Of a stretch of DNA of 64,000 nucleotides, positions 27,051-36,032 are shown piece after piece. The notes beneath the pieces are model-generated. The model did no database searches. It was not told the origin of the DNA and saw only the letters and a list, made by a program, of their open reading frames with translations. The DNA is from Alphaproteobacteria bacterium LSUCC0684 (GTDB taxonomy: Bacteria > Pseudomonadota > Alphaproteobacteria > Puniceispirillales > UBA1172). The stretch is from positions 2,193,501-2,257,500 of the forward strand of contig CP166130.1 of the NCBI GenBank assembly GCA_041228335.1. Reading direction: 5' to 3'. Both the position numbers and the translations under genes were made by a program. Every line of letters begins with the position of its first letter. Within the stretch, counting starts at the first letter, position 1.

Positions 27051-28466
27051 ATGAATGTCTTACCTGTCATTATCGCCGGTGGCTCAGGCACGCGTTTGTG
27101 GCCACTGTCACGCTCGGGCTTCCCTAAGCAATTTTTAGCTCTGGGGGGTAACGAAACCCTGTTCCAGAAGGCCTGTTTACGCTGCGCATCACTTTCTGGC
27201 GATCAGATCGCAAACAATGCTCCCGTTATTGTGACCAACGAAGAGCATCGCTTCTTGGCCGCTGAGCAATTACGCGAAATCAAGATCAATGGAACGTTGT
27301 TGTTAGAACCCGTGGGTCGTAATACCGCACCTGCTATGACGCTTGCGGCACTGCACGCACAAGCATCAGGCGATCCGATTCTTTTTGTGACGCCTGCCGA
27401 TCAAACGATTCAAGACGATTTTGCCTTTCAGCAAGCTGCGACTAAGGCAATCGAGTTAGCTAGTGATGGCGCGCTAGTGGTGCTGGGTATAAAACCAGAC
27501 TCAGCGCATACCGGCTATGGCTATATTAAAGCTAATCTCAATGATGCCACTGTAGAGCAATTTGTTGAAAAACCCGACGGACCTACTGCCGAGCAGTATC
27601 TTAGTGATGGTAGCTACTTTTGGAACGCGGGCATGTTCGTGGTCAAGGCATCAGTTTGGTTAAATGCCATTGAAACCTTCCGCGACGATATTGCCAAGGC
27701 AACCAACAAGGCCTGGGCTGATCATTCTGCGGATGGTTATTTTACCCGTCCCAATAAGGCACTCTTTGAGCAAATACCTGCTGAGTCGGTGGACTACGCC
27801 GTCATTGAAAAGTTACCCGGCAGTGATATTCCCATCAAAATGGTGCCACTAGATGCGGGCTGGAATGACTTAGGTTCCTGGGATGCCGTTTGGCACACGA
27901 CGCCAACTAATAGTGATGGCAATGCCCTGCAGGGCGATGTGCTTTGTGTTGATTCAACTGATAGCTATGTTAACGCCTCAAGCCGCATGGTGAGCTTAGT
28001 CGGTATCGATAACGTTATCGTTGTCGAAACCGCAGACGCGGTACTTGTCGCCGATAAAGAGCGCTCTCAAGATGTTAAGAAGGTCGTTGAGCAACTCAAA
28101 GCTGAATGTCGCGAAGAGTCGGACCTGCATCGCAAGGTCTGCCGCCCATGGGGCTGGTATGACAGCATTGATGAGGGTGATCGTTTCAAAGTGAAACGCA
28201 TACAAGTTGCGCCTGGCGCTAGCCTTAGTCTTCAGAAACACTATCAGCGTGCTGAACACTGGATCGTTGTTAAAGGCACCGCAGAAGTTACCTGTGGTGA
28301 TCAGGTGATCACACTGACTGAGAATCAGTCGACCTACATACCCTTAGGTGAAGTTCATCGCCTCGCTAACCCAGGCAAAACACCCTTAGAGATCATTGAA
28401 GTTCAATCAGGCAGCTATCTTGGTGAAGATGACATCGTCCGCTTTGAAGATAATTACGGGCGATGA
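27051..28466 (+). CDS. manC: Mannose-1-phosphate guanylyltransferase / isomerase (copy 2)
   Basis: 471 residues with the same two domains as copy 1: GGSGTRLWPLSRSGFPKQF near residue 10, FVTPADQTI, VEKPDGP and YFWNAGMFV, then a cupin with CRPWGWYDS, QRAEHWIVV and GEVHRLANP. Both activities look intact. Followed by manB with a four-base overlap, so this operon has the whole mannose-6-phosphate to GDP-fucose route and would be self-sufficient after transfer. Confidence 0.95.
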   Translation: MNVLPVIIAGGSGTRLWPLSRSGFPKQFLALGGNETLFQKACLRCASLSGDQIANNAPVIVTNEEHRFLAAEQLREIKINGTLLLEPVGRNTAPAMTLAALHAQASGDPILFVTPADQTIQDDFAFQQAATKAIELASDGALVVLGIKPDSAHTGYGYIKANLNDATVEQFVEKPDGPTAEQYLSDGSYFWNAGMFVVKASVWLNAIETFRDDIAKATNKAWADHSADGYFTRPNKALFEQIPAESVDYAVIEKLPGSDIPIKMVPLDAGWNDLGSWDAVWHTTPTNSDGNALQGDVLCVDSTDSYVNASSRMVSLVGIDNVIVVETADAVLVADKERSQDVKKVVEQLKAECREESDLHRKVCRPWGWYDSIDEGDRFKVKRIQVAPGASLSLQKHYQRAEHWIVVKGTAEVTCGDQVITLTENQSTYIPLGEVHRLANPGKTPLEIIEVQSGSYLGEDDIVRFEDNYGR

Positions 28467-29908
28467 AAGTCTTAATATCAGACCTCGCCGATAAAGCGAA
28501 TATCAAGTTTGGCACCAGTGGGCTGCGTGGCCTAGTGACTGACTTATCGGATGAGGTTTGCTTTGCCTATACACAAGCCTTTCTGCAATCCACGCCGATT
28601 AAACATAAGCGTGTTGTCATTGGGCACGATCTTCGTCCCTCAAGCCCACGAATCACTCAAGCCTGTATAACAGCTGCTGAGCAGCTGGGTTTTACGTGCG
28701 AGTATGTTGGTGCGCTACCAACACCGGCGCTAGCCCACTTTGGCATACAGAATAACATCCCTGGGATTATGGTCACCGGTAGTCATATCCCATTTGATCG
28801 CAATGGCATCAAGTTTTACCGCCTAGATGGTGAGATATCGAAAGACGACGAGCAGTCCATCATGGACTCGACTGTGTCTTTACCAGATTCGATTGAGCGA
28901 CTTGAGTTGCCCGAAATTAACTCAGCAGCATCCGAGCTGTATTTAACTCGTTACACATCTTTGTTTGCACCGGACTTCTTAAAGGGCAAAACAATCGCGA
29001 TCTATGAGCACTCCGGCGTGGCGCGTGATTTATTAAGCACCCTGTTTAAGGCGCTTGGCGCTGAAGTAATTTCGTTGGGTCGCTCAGATACGTTTGTGCC
29101 CATCGATACTGAAGCAGTTCGACAAGAAGATATCCAACAAGCTAAGGCATGGGCTGCGGAGCATCACTTTGACATGCTTGTCTCAACCGATGGTGATGCA
29201 GATAGACCACTTATCGCAGATGAGCATGGTGAGTTCTTACGCGGCGACATAGTTGGCATTCTTTGTGCGCAGTATTTAAAGGCTTCACATGTCGCAACGC
29301 CGGTGAGTAGTAACACCGCAGTCGAAAAGTCAGGACTCTTTAAATCAATAACACGAACCAAAATTGGCTCGCCCTATGTGATTGAGGCCATGGATATTTT
29401 GAAGAATGAACACCTGGGCGAGGTTATCGCAGGCTATGAGGCGAATGGTGGATTTCTACTCGGCTCAGAGACTCGGATGAATAATTTTCCTCTTATGGCA
29501 CTTCCCACTCGCGACGCGATATTGCCGATGATTGCCTTGCTGGGATTATCCGAGGAAATTCAAAAGCCAATCTCTAAACTAACTGAGTCGTTGCCCAAGC
29601 GCTATACGGCCAGTGATCGCATACAAGATATACCTACTAACGTAAGTCAGCAGTTAATTGCCTCGTTAATAGATAACTATGAAGCAATGATTGACATGTT
29701 GTTACCCAATGCAACGCAACTTCTATCAATAGATCGAACCGATGGCTTACGTGTTGAATTTGATACGAGTGATATTGTTCACTTAAGAGCTTCTGGCAAT
29801 GCGCCAGAATTAAGAATCTACATTGAATCTTGCGCGATAGATAAAGCTGAAAAGTTGTTATCTTCAGTCATTAATTGCATTGAAGAATATTTTTTATCTA
29901 AAGCTTAG
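28463..29908 (+). CDS. manB: Phosphomannomutase / phosphohexomutase
   Basis: 481 residues of the alpha-D-phosphohexomutase family. VTGSHIPFDRNGIKFY contains the phospho-Ser (the usual form is TASHNP; Ile-Pro variants exist), STDGDADRPLI the Mg loop, GYEANGGFLLG the sugar-specificity loop (GEANGG-like) and RASGNAPELRIYIES the phosphate site. It makes mannose-1-phosphate for the adjacent ManC. Family members can also act on glucose or GlcN phosphates. Coding overlaps manC by four bases. Confidence 0.85.
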   Translation: MKVLISDLADKANIKFGTSGLRGLVTDLSDEVCFAYTQAFLQSTPIKHKRVVIGHDLRPSSPRITQACITAAEQLGFTCEYVGALPTPALAHFGIQNNIPGIMVTGSHIPFDRNGIKFYRLDGEISKDDEQSIMDSTVSLPDSIERLELPEINSAASELYLTRYTSLFAPDFLKGKTIAIYEHSGVARDLLSTLFKALGAEVISLGRSDTFVPIDTEAVRQEDIQQAKAWAAEHHFDMLVSTDGDADRPLIADEHGEFLRGDIVGILCAQYLKASHVATPVSSNTAVEKSGLFKSITRTKIGSPYVIEAMDILKNEHLGEVIAGYEANGGFLLGSETRMNNFPLMALPTRDAILPMIALLGLSEEIQKPISKLTESLPKRYTASDRIQDIPTNVSQQLIASLIDNYEAMIDMLLPNATQLLSIDRTDGLRVEFDTSDIVHLRASGNAPELRIYIESCAIDKAEKLLSSVINCIEEYFLSKA

Positions 29909-29927
29909 GTTGAGAGAAATTTTAATT

Positions 29928-30359
29928 ATGGTTAAAGAAATATTTATAGATGAAATATTGTCAGCAATAATTATTAAGAATGACTTCTTTTGCGAAGGTA
30001 TTGATTTTTTCACGCCAGAGGATTTTTCTCAGCAACTGGGGTATATGAATCGTCCAAAGGGTTATGTCATACCCCCGCATGTGCATAATGCAGTTCCCAG
30101 AGAGGTAAGCTTTACCAAAGAAGTGTTGTTTATAAAGTCTGGTCTTGTGCGAGTTGATTTTTATGGTGAAGACCAAAGTTATCAAGAAAGCCGAATTTTA
30201 AAAAGTGGTGATGTCATTCTGCTTGCATTTGGCGGACATGGTTTTGAGATGATAGAGCCAAGTGAGATTATTGAGGTGAAACAAGGACCTTATGCTGGTG
30301 ATAACGATAAAACAAGATTCAATTCTGTTTCGAGCGATTTAGTAGTGATTAAGGATTGA
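29928..30359 (+). CDS. Cupin-like protein of unknown function
   Basis: About 143 residues. PPHVHN followed by EVLFIKSGLVRVDFYG and a later ILKSGDVILLAFGGHGFEM fit a single cupin barrel with metal-binding His. Similar small cupins accompany sugar methyltransferases and aminotransferases in O-antigen loci, but I know no established reaction. Start ATG 29928 (GAGAGAA upstream) rather than a reading from 29880 inside manB. It lies 4 bases before the methyltransferase gene. Confidence 0.7.
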   Translation: MVKEIFIDEILSAIIIKNDFFCEGIDFFTPEDFSQQLGYMNRPKGYVIPPHVHNAVPREVSFTKEVLFIKSGLVRVDFYGEDQSYQESRILKSGDVILLAFGGHGFEMIEPSEIIEVKQGPYAGDNDKTRFNSVSSDLVVIKD

Positions 30360-30363
30360 CCAA

Positions 30364-31110
30364 ATGACATCTGTTTTCGATAAATACAGTGCTTATTATG
30401 ATCTACTTTATAAAGATAAGAACTACAAAGAAGAAACGAATTACATTTATGAATTACTCAACAAGTTTGGGGTTTCCTCAGGGGGGCTTTTAGAGTTTGG
30501 TTCAGGAACAGGCATTCACGCCAGAATGTTAGGTGATCTTGGGTATTATGTTCATGGTATCGAAATGAGTCATGGGATGGTCGCTAGGGCTTCTGTGAAT
30601 GAGCAGTTTTCATGTCAGCAGGGTGATATCACCAAGGTAAAACTAAATAAAAAATTTGATGCGGTTTTATCGCTTTTTCATGTCATGAGTTACTTAAGTG
30701 AGAATCAGGCGTTGAATTCAGCCTTTAGAAATGCTGCTGATCATTTAAACCCAGGGGGTATTTTCATTTTCGATTTTTGGTATCTGCCCGCAGTATTAAC
30801 CCAAAAGCCTGATGTTAGGGTTAAGAGAATGGCCGACGATAAACTTGAGGTTACTCGTATTGCTGAACCTGTCATGAAAGAAAATTCAAATATTGTTGAG
30901 GTAAATTATGAAGTGTTTGTCCGGAGTATGGCCTCGGGTGATGTCGAGAATTTTTCCGAATCGCATAACATGAGATATTTGTCGTTACCTGAGATTGACC
31001 TTTTCGCAAAAAATAATGGGTTTGAGCGCATTCTCTCAGAGGAGTTTTTAACTGGCTATGCACCATCTTCATCAACCTGGGGAGTATGTGTTGCTCTTAG
31101 GAAGATATAA
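30364..31110 (+). CDS. SAM-dependent methyltransferase (sugar N-methyltransferase-like)
   Basis: 248 residues. YDLLYKDKNYKEETNYI at residues 12-28 followed by LLEFGSGTGIHARML (motif I) and FDAVLSLFHVMSYL resembles dTDP-aminosugar N-methyltransferases of the DesVI/TylM1 type. The adjacent aminotransferase makes an amino sugar, so N-methylation of that sugar is the best guess. Start ATG 30364 is 4 bases after the cupin stop. Substrate is not proven. Confidence 0.75.
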   Translation: MTSVFDKYSAYYDLLYKDKNYKEETNYIYELLNKFGVSSGGLLEFGSGTGIHARMLGDLGYYVHGIEMSHGMVARASVNEQFSCQQGDITKVKLNKKFDAVLSLFHVMSYLSENQALNSAFRNAADHLNPGGIFIFDFWYLPAVLTQKPDVRVKRMADDKLEVTRIAEPVMKENSNIVEVNYEVFVRSMASGDVENFSESHNMRYLSLPEIDLFAKNNGFERILSEEFLTGYAPSSSTWGVCVALRKI

Positions 31111-31112
31111 GA

Positions 31113-32243
31113 ATGTCTAAATTTATCCCTGTTAATGAGCCTCTACTTGATGGTAATGAAAAAAAATATCTAGCTGAATGTATCGATACTGGATGGATAT
31201 CTTCGGAAGGCCCGTTCGTTAAACGTTTTGAAGAAGAGTTTGCTGAAAGGGTAGGTAGAAAGCACGCAATTGCCGTGACAAACGGTACCGCTGCGATTGA
31301 TGCTGCGATTGAGGCACTTGGTGTTGGCAATGGGGATGAGGTGATCCTACCCTCATTTACGATTATTTCATGTGTGTTGCAGATTATTAGATCGGGTGCT
31401 CGTCCAATCTTTGTTGATAGTGATCCAGTCACTTGGAACATGGACGTAACTAAAGTAGAAGAGTTAATTACGCCAAAAACTAAAGCCATTATGGCAGTGC
31501 ATATCTATGGTTTACCCGTAGATATGAATCCTCTTTTGGAGTTGTGCAAAAAGTACCATATTAAGTTGATTGAAGACGCTGCTGAAATGATTGGGCAAAC
31601 ATACAGAAATCAGCCGTGTGGATCTTTTGGCGACATAAGTACAGTCAGTTTTTATCCAAACAAACATATTACTACCGGTGAGGGTGGGATGATTCTCACG
31701 GATGATGATGATTTGGCTGATGCTTGCCGATCTTTGAGAAATTTATGTTTTCTACCTGGAAAGCGCTTTATCCACGAAAAGCTTGGTTGGAATCTACGGA
31801 TGACAAATCTGCAGGCGGCGGTGGGTGTTGCACAGCTAGAGCAATTGGATCGCTTTATAGAAAAAAAACGATGGATTGGCGGTCTTTATAACGATCTATT
31901 TTCATCGGTGAAGGGCATACAGTTGCCGCTTAGAAAAACCGATTACGCTGAAAATATTTACTGGGTGTATGGGGTGCTATTAATAGATAAGCGTTTCCAG
32001 TTAGATGATGTGATAAAAAAACTATCAAATGCTGGAATTGGGACAAGACCTTTTTTCGGCCCGTTACATAATCAACCAGTAATTAAGCGCCTGGGTTTAG
32101 TTAGTGATCAAGTCTTACCTGTTGCGGAAAACCTCTACGATCGAGGATTTTATCTGCCTTCTGGACTGGGTATTTCAGCTGAACAAATTTCGATTGTTGC
32201 AGACGTAATGTTTAAGATTTTTTCTGATACTGGAGAGTTATGA
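31113..32243 (+). CDS. DegT/DnrJ/EryC1 aminotransferase, GDP-perosamine-synthase-like
   Basis: 376 residues, PLP-dependent. [24 protein letters not shown] near the start, [16 protein letters not shown] for phosphate binding, IEDAAEMIG and the PLP Lys in [15 protein letters not shown]. The overall run is close to GDP-perosamine synthases (Per/RfbE), which act on GDP-4-keto-6-deoxymannose from Gmd. But dTDP-sugar precursors from rmlA/rmlB just downstream are also present, so a dTDP-4-amino sugar is an alternative. Overlaps rmlB by four bases. Confidence 0.8.
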   Translation: MSKFIPVNEPLLDGNEKKYLAECIDTGWISSEGPFVKRFEEEFAERVGRKHAIAVTNGTAAIDAAIEALGVGNGDEVILPSFTIISCVLQIIRSGARPIFVDSDPVTWNMDVTKVEELITPKTKAIMAVHIYGLPVDMNPLLELCKKYHIKLIEDAAEMIGQTYRNQPCGSFGDISTVSFYPNKHITTGEGGMILTDDDDLADACRSLRNLCFLPGKRFIHEKLGWNLRMTNLQAAVGVAQLEQLDRFIEKKRWIGGLYNDLFSSVKGIQLPLRKTDYAENIYWVYGVLLIDKRFQLDDVIKKLSNAGIGTRPFFGPLHNQPVIKRLGLVSDQVLPVAENLYDRGFYLPSGLGISAEQISIVADVMFKIFSDTGEL

Positions 32244-33304
32244 AATTTTTAGTCACTGGCGGCGCAGGTTTCATAGGCTCTGCTGTCATTCGTCATTTGA
32301 TTAATGAAACTGATGCCCAGGTACTTAATCTCGATAAGCTCACGTATGCCGGTAACCTCGATTCTCTACTTGATGTGGATTCATCTGATCGATACCAGTT
32401 TGTTCAAGCCGATATCTGTGATTCGGCAGCTGTCCGTAATATCTTTTTTAATTTTAAGCCGAATGTGGTGATGCATCTGGCGGCCGAGAGCCATGTCGAT
32501 CGTTCCATTGATGGTCCTTCTGAGTTTATTCAGACTAACATTGTCGGTACTTATACATTATTAGAAGCGGCACGTGAGTATTGGTCTTGTTTGGCTGATG
32601 AGGATAAGGCCTCTTTTCGCTTTCACCATGTCTCAACCGATGAGGTTTACGGCGATTTAGAAGGCACGGATGATTTGTTCTTAGAGACAACATCCTATGA
32701 GCCGAGCTCCCCGTACTCCGCCTCAAAAGCGAGCTCCGATCATTTAGTCCGTGCTTGGAACCGTACCTACGGTTTACCCATTGTTATTACTAACTGTTCT
32801 AACAACTACGGTCCTTATCAGTTCCCTGAGAAGCTGATCCCTCACATGATCCTCAATGCTATCTCTGGTAAGTCATTACCCATATATGGTGATGGCCTGC
32901 AGATCCGTGACTGGCTGCATGTAGAAGATCATGCAAGAGCCCTGGTCAAAGTAGCCTTAGAGGCCAAGGATGGTGAGACATATAACATCGGTGGGCATAA
33001 CGAGGTGGCTAACATTTATGTGGTACGCACACTCTGTGGCTTGCTTGAAGAGCTTGTACCTAACAAGCCTGAAGGTGTTGAGCGTTACGAGGATTTGATC
33101 GTGTATGTCAAAGACCGTCCGGGTCATGATGTGCGCTATGCCATTGATGCCTCAAAGATCGAGCGTGATCTTGGCTGGACACCGCAAGAGACTTTTGAAA
33201 CAGGTTTGCGCAAGACCGTTGAGTGGTATTTAAGCAATCAAAACTGGTGGCAACGTGTGCTCGATGGTGACTATCGCTTAGGTCGATTAGGTGAGGGTGC
33301 CTAA
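32240..33304 (+). CDS. rmlB: dTDP-glucose 4,6-dehydratase
   Basis: 354 residues. [13 protein letters not shown] binds [12 protein letters not shown] carries the catalytic Asp/Glu, [15 protein letters not shown] carries Tyr-x3-Lys, and [17 protein letters not shown] is diagnostic of RmlB. Makes dTDP-4-keto-6-deoxyglucose. rmlC and rmlD are absent, so the product is not made into rhamnose here; the RffA-type aminotransferase at 43590 is the likely consumer. Stop abuts the rmlA start. Confidence 0.95.
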   Translation: MKFLVTGGAGFIGSAVIRHLINETDAQVLNLDKLTYAGNLDSLLDVDSSDRYQFVQADICDSAAVRNIFFNFKPNVVMHLAAESHVDRSIDGPSEFIQTNIVGTYTLLEAAREYWSCLADEDKASFRFHHVSTDEVYGDLEGTDDLFLETTSYEPSSPYSASKASSDHLVRAWNRTYGLPIVITNCSNNYGPYQFPEKLIPHMILNAISGKSLPIYGDGLQIRDWLHVEDHARALVKVALEAKDGETYNIGGHNEVANIYVVRTLCGLLEELVPNKPEGVERYEDLIVYVKDRPGHDVRYAIDASKIERDLGWTPQETFETGLRKTVEWYLSNQNWWQRVLDGDYRLGRLGEGA

Positions 33305-34168
33305 ATGAAAGGAATTATTTTAGCAGGCGGTTCCGGCACTCGCTTGTATCCCATCACCAAAGGCATCTCCAAGCAACTTTTACCCATTTACGACAAGCCA
33401 ATGATTTATTACCCGCTGAGTGTGCTGATGCTAGCGGGGATTCAAGATGTTTTGATTATCACCACTACCGAAGATCAAGCCGGATTTATGCGTATGCTGG
33501 GTGATGGCAAGGCGTTTGGCGTCAATCTCAGCTATGCCATCCAGCCCAGCCCGGATGGTCTCGCGCAAGCCTTTACGATTGGTGAAGACTTTATTGGCAA
33601 CGACAGCGTGTGTTTAGTGCTTGGCGACAATATCTTCTGGGGACAAGGCTTTACACCCATTCTCAAACGCGCGTCAAGCCGTCCAACGGGCGCGACTGTC
33701 TTTGGCTACCAAGTCAAAGACCCGGAACGCTTTGGTGTCGTGGCGTTTGATGAAAACAAAAAAGCCATCAGCATCGAAGAAAAGCCAACTCAACCCAAAT
33801 CCAATTTCGCGGTGACCGGCTTGTATTTTTACGATAATGATGTCGTAGAAATGGCGAAAGAAGTGAAGCCCAGCCACCGAGGCGAACTCGAAATCACCAC
33901 CATCAACCAGATGTACATGGAACGCGGTGATCTCAATGTCGAACTGCTAGGCCGTGGCTTTGCCTGGCTCGACACCGGTACCCACGAAAGCCTGCTTGAA
34001 GCCGCCATGTTTGTCGAAACCATCGAAAAACGCCAAGGCTACAAAATCGCCTGTTTAGAGGAAATCGCCTGGCGCAACGGCTGGCTCAGCAATGACCAAG
34101 TCGCGCAAACCGCGCAAGCCCTCAGCAAAAATGGCTATGGGCAATATCTAGCGGACTTAATCAAATGA
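33305..34168 (+). CDS. rmlA: Glucose-1-phosphate thymidylyltransferase
   Basis: 287 residues. [20 protein letters not shown] at residue 8 is the nucleotide-binding signature, [10 protein letters not shown] and [11 protein letters not shown] are RmlA-specific, and the allosteric C-terminal part is present. Makes dTDP-glucose. Its stop overlaps the start of an ORF6N-type remnant. Codon style shifts partway along this stretch, and the downstream scars mark it as a recombination edge. Confidence 0.95.
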   Translation: MKGIILAGGSGTRLYPITKGISKQLLPIYDKPMIYYPLSVLMLAGIQDVLIITTTEDQAGFMRMLGDGKAFGVNLSYAIQPSPDGLAQAFTIGEDFIGNDSVCLVLGDNIFWGQGFTPILKRASSRPTGATVFGYQVKDPERFGVVAFDENKKAISIEEKPTQPKSNFAVTGLYFYDNDVVEMAKEVKPSHRGELEITTINQMYMERGDLNVELLGRGFAWLDTGTHESLLEAAMFVETIEKRQGYKIACLEEIAWRNGWLSNDQVAQTAQALSKNGYGQYLADLIK

Positions 34169-34752
34169 ACAACGAAATCACTATTCATGAAGTGCAATCT
34201 AAGTTCATTCAACTGAACAACCAGCAAATGCTGTTGGACAGTGATATTGCTCAGCTATACTAAGTCGAAACCAAACGTATCAATGGAGCCGTTAAAAAAA
34301 CCCAGAAATTTCCGCAAGGTTATATCGTTGAATTAACTGACGATGACTGGTTAAGTTTAAGGTCGAAAATTTCGACCTTAAAATCAGAGGGGCAAGGACA
34401 ACACACAAAATACAAGCCCAAAGCCTTTAGCGAAAAAGGCTTGTACATGCTTGCCACCATTCTTAAAAGCAAGCGTGCGACCGAAACCACCCTGGCTATC
34501 ATCGAAGCCTTCAGCAAACTGCGCCAACTCACTCGTGTGGTGTCCCAAATCAGTTCACAAGAAACGACCCCGGACGAGCAAAAAGCCCTAATGACTCAAA
34601 GCGGAGAACTTTTAGCTGAAATCATCGATGACGGACTCACTACAACCGACAGTGAAACCACCTTTGAGCTGAACTTTGCCGTATTAAAGCTAAAACATAC
34701 TATCAAGCGAAAACAAAATGATCCCTGTCACCAAAGCTTATTTACCCAATAA
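34165..34752 (+). pseudogene. ORF6N-domain protein, broken by in-frame TAA
   Basis: Starting at ATG 34165, overlapping the rmlA stop, the frame reads [20 protein letters not shown] and DSDIAQLY, then TAA (34261-34263). It continues in the same frame as VETKRINGAVKKTQKFPQGYI to 34752. Intact ORF6N (KilA-N-like phage antirepressor) proteins read DIAQLYGVETKR-IN at this place, so a single codon has become a stop. Its role in a sugar locus is unknown; such genes are found in phages and as scattered cargo. Confidence 0.8.
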
Positions 34753-34852
34753 AGAAAAATACAAAGCCTATGTGCACCGTATTTATGAAACCGCAAACCA
34801 AAGTGTTGCAGCAATGCAATTCAAAATTAAAAACCACCAGGCCTGGTTATGA
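34718..34852 (+). pseudogene. Fragment of a DegT/EryC1 aminotransferase
   Basis: ATG 34718 opens MIPVTKAYLPNKEKYKAYVHRIYET, the typical N-terminus of DegT-type sugar aminotransferases, but after about 24 residues it passes into unrelated ANQSVAAMQFKIKNHQAWL and stops at 34852. The stop overlaps the wecF start as ATGA, so the join has preserved the old operon spacing. A remnant left by deletion. Confidence 0.7.
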
Positions 34853-35898
34853 GCAAAAAAATCCTCCATATTGCCAACAGCGATAAATTTATTCCGCCGT
34901 TTATCGAGTTTGTTAAAGAACACTTCGAGTTTAGCGAACATGAATTTCTGCTCACCGATGGCATGGCTAAAGACCAGTTAAAACCCCATGTGAATGTCCA
35001 ACTGGCTAAAAGAACCATCCTAGGGCTACTAAAACACTACGGGCAAGCCGTGATTAAAATGCACCAAGCCAAAAAAGTTATCTTGCATGGCTTGTTTGAT
35101 ATTAAGCTGGTTTGCATCCTATTCTGCATGCCATGGCTGCTTAAAAAATGCTATTGGGTCATGTGGGGTGGCGATTTATTTGTGTACCAACTTGGCGAAC
35201 GCAATTGGAAATGGAAGAAGCGTGAGTTTTTTCGCCGGCCGGTGATTAAAAAGATGGGACATTTGGTGGACTACATGAAAGGCAATTACGAACTTGCGCA
35301 ACAATGGTATGGCGCAAAAGGCGAATGTCACGAATGCTTCATGTACACCAGCAACCTCTACAAAGAATACGATGTACCACACAAACAACATAGCGGCATT
35401 AATATCTTGGTGGGCAATTCCGCCGACCCAAGCAATAATCACTTAGAGGTGTTTGATAAACTCGAAGCCTTTAAAGACCGAGACATCAAAATCTACGCGC
35501 CTTTGACTTATGGTAACCAAGACTATGCCAAAAGCATCATTGAAGAAGCAAAGCAGCGCTTTGGCGATAAATTTGAAGCGCTAACCGAACACATGCCGTT
35601 TAACCAGTACATTGAATTTTTAGGCAAAATTGACATCGCTATTTTCAACCACAAACGGCAACAAGCGATGGGCAATACCATTACGCTGTTGGGTTTAGGT
35701 AAAAAAGTGTTTATGCGGCAGGATACGGTTCAATATAAATTCTTATCAGAGCATCATATCCAAATCTTTAAAATTGAAGATATTGAATGTAAAGATACAT
35801 TCTATATTGATATATATATGGATGCTAACAGGTTCAAGATAAAAGAATTGTTTTCAATAAATGTATTAAAAAACTGCTTAAGCGAATGTCTGCTATGA
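34849..35898 (+). CDS. GT56-like Fuc4NAc transferase (WecF/RffT-like)
   Basis: 349 residues resembling WecF, which adds Fuc4NAc from dTDP-Fuc4NAc onto lipid-linked acceptors in enterobacterial common antigen. Visible matches: KKVILHGLFDIKL, YWVMWGGDLFVYQLG, INILVGNSADPSNNHLEVF and FGKIDIAIFNHKRQQAMGN-like FLGKIDIAIFNHKRQQ. The donor precursor would come from rmlA/rmlB plus the RffA-like enzyme at 43590, so these genes probably belonged together before the phosphoramidate block was placed between them. Confidence 0.82.
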   Translation: MSKKILHIANSDKFIPPFIEFVKEHFEFSEHEFLLTDGMAKDQLKPHVNVQLAKRTILGLLKHYGQAVIKMHQAKKVILHGLFDIKLVCILFCMPWLLKKCYWVMWGGDLFVYQLGERNWKWKKREFFRRPVIKKMGHLVDYMKGNYELAQQWYGAKGECHECFMYTSNLYKEYDVPHKQHSGINILVGNSADPSNNHLEVFDKLEAFKDRDIKIYAPLTYGNQDYAKSIIEEAKQRFGDKFEALTEHMPFNQYIEFLGKIDIAIFNHKRQQAMGNTITLLGLGKKVFMRQDTVQYKFLSEHHIQIFKIEDIECKDTFYIDIYMDANRFKIKELFSINVLKNCLSECLL

Positions 35899-35996
35899 AG
35901 AAAGTGCTAGTGATTGGTGTTGGTAAATGGCAAGTCCCAATTGTTCAAAAACAAAAAAATGTAAACTCTGGTCTCATCGCTTCATGCTATATCTGA
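35895..35996 (+). pseudogene. N-terminal fragment of an ATP-grasp protein
   Basis: ATG 35895 overlaps the wecF stop and encodes MKKVLVIGVGKWQVPIVQKQK before leaving the family and stopping at 35996 (33 residues). 'GVGKWQVPI' is typical of the first strand of carboxylate-amine ligase-like ATP-grasp proteins of sugar loci. A clear truncation joint: composition becomes AT-rich immediately after it. Confidence 0.65.
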
Positions 35997-36032
35997 GTCG
36001 AATCTGATTTGCGGCTTGAGGTTAATATTTGG

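Noticed and set aside
32240..34168. dTDP-rhamnose pathway
   Set aside because: rmlA and rmlB are present, but no rmlC or rmlD gene lies in the window; an RffA-type aminotransferase is present instead.
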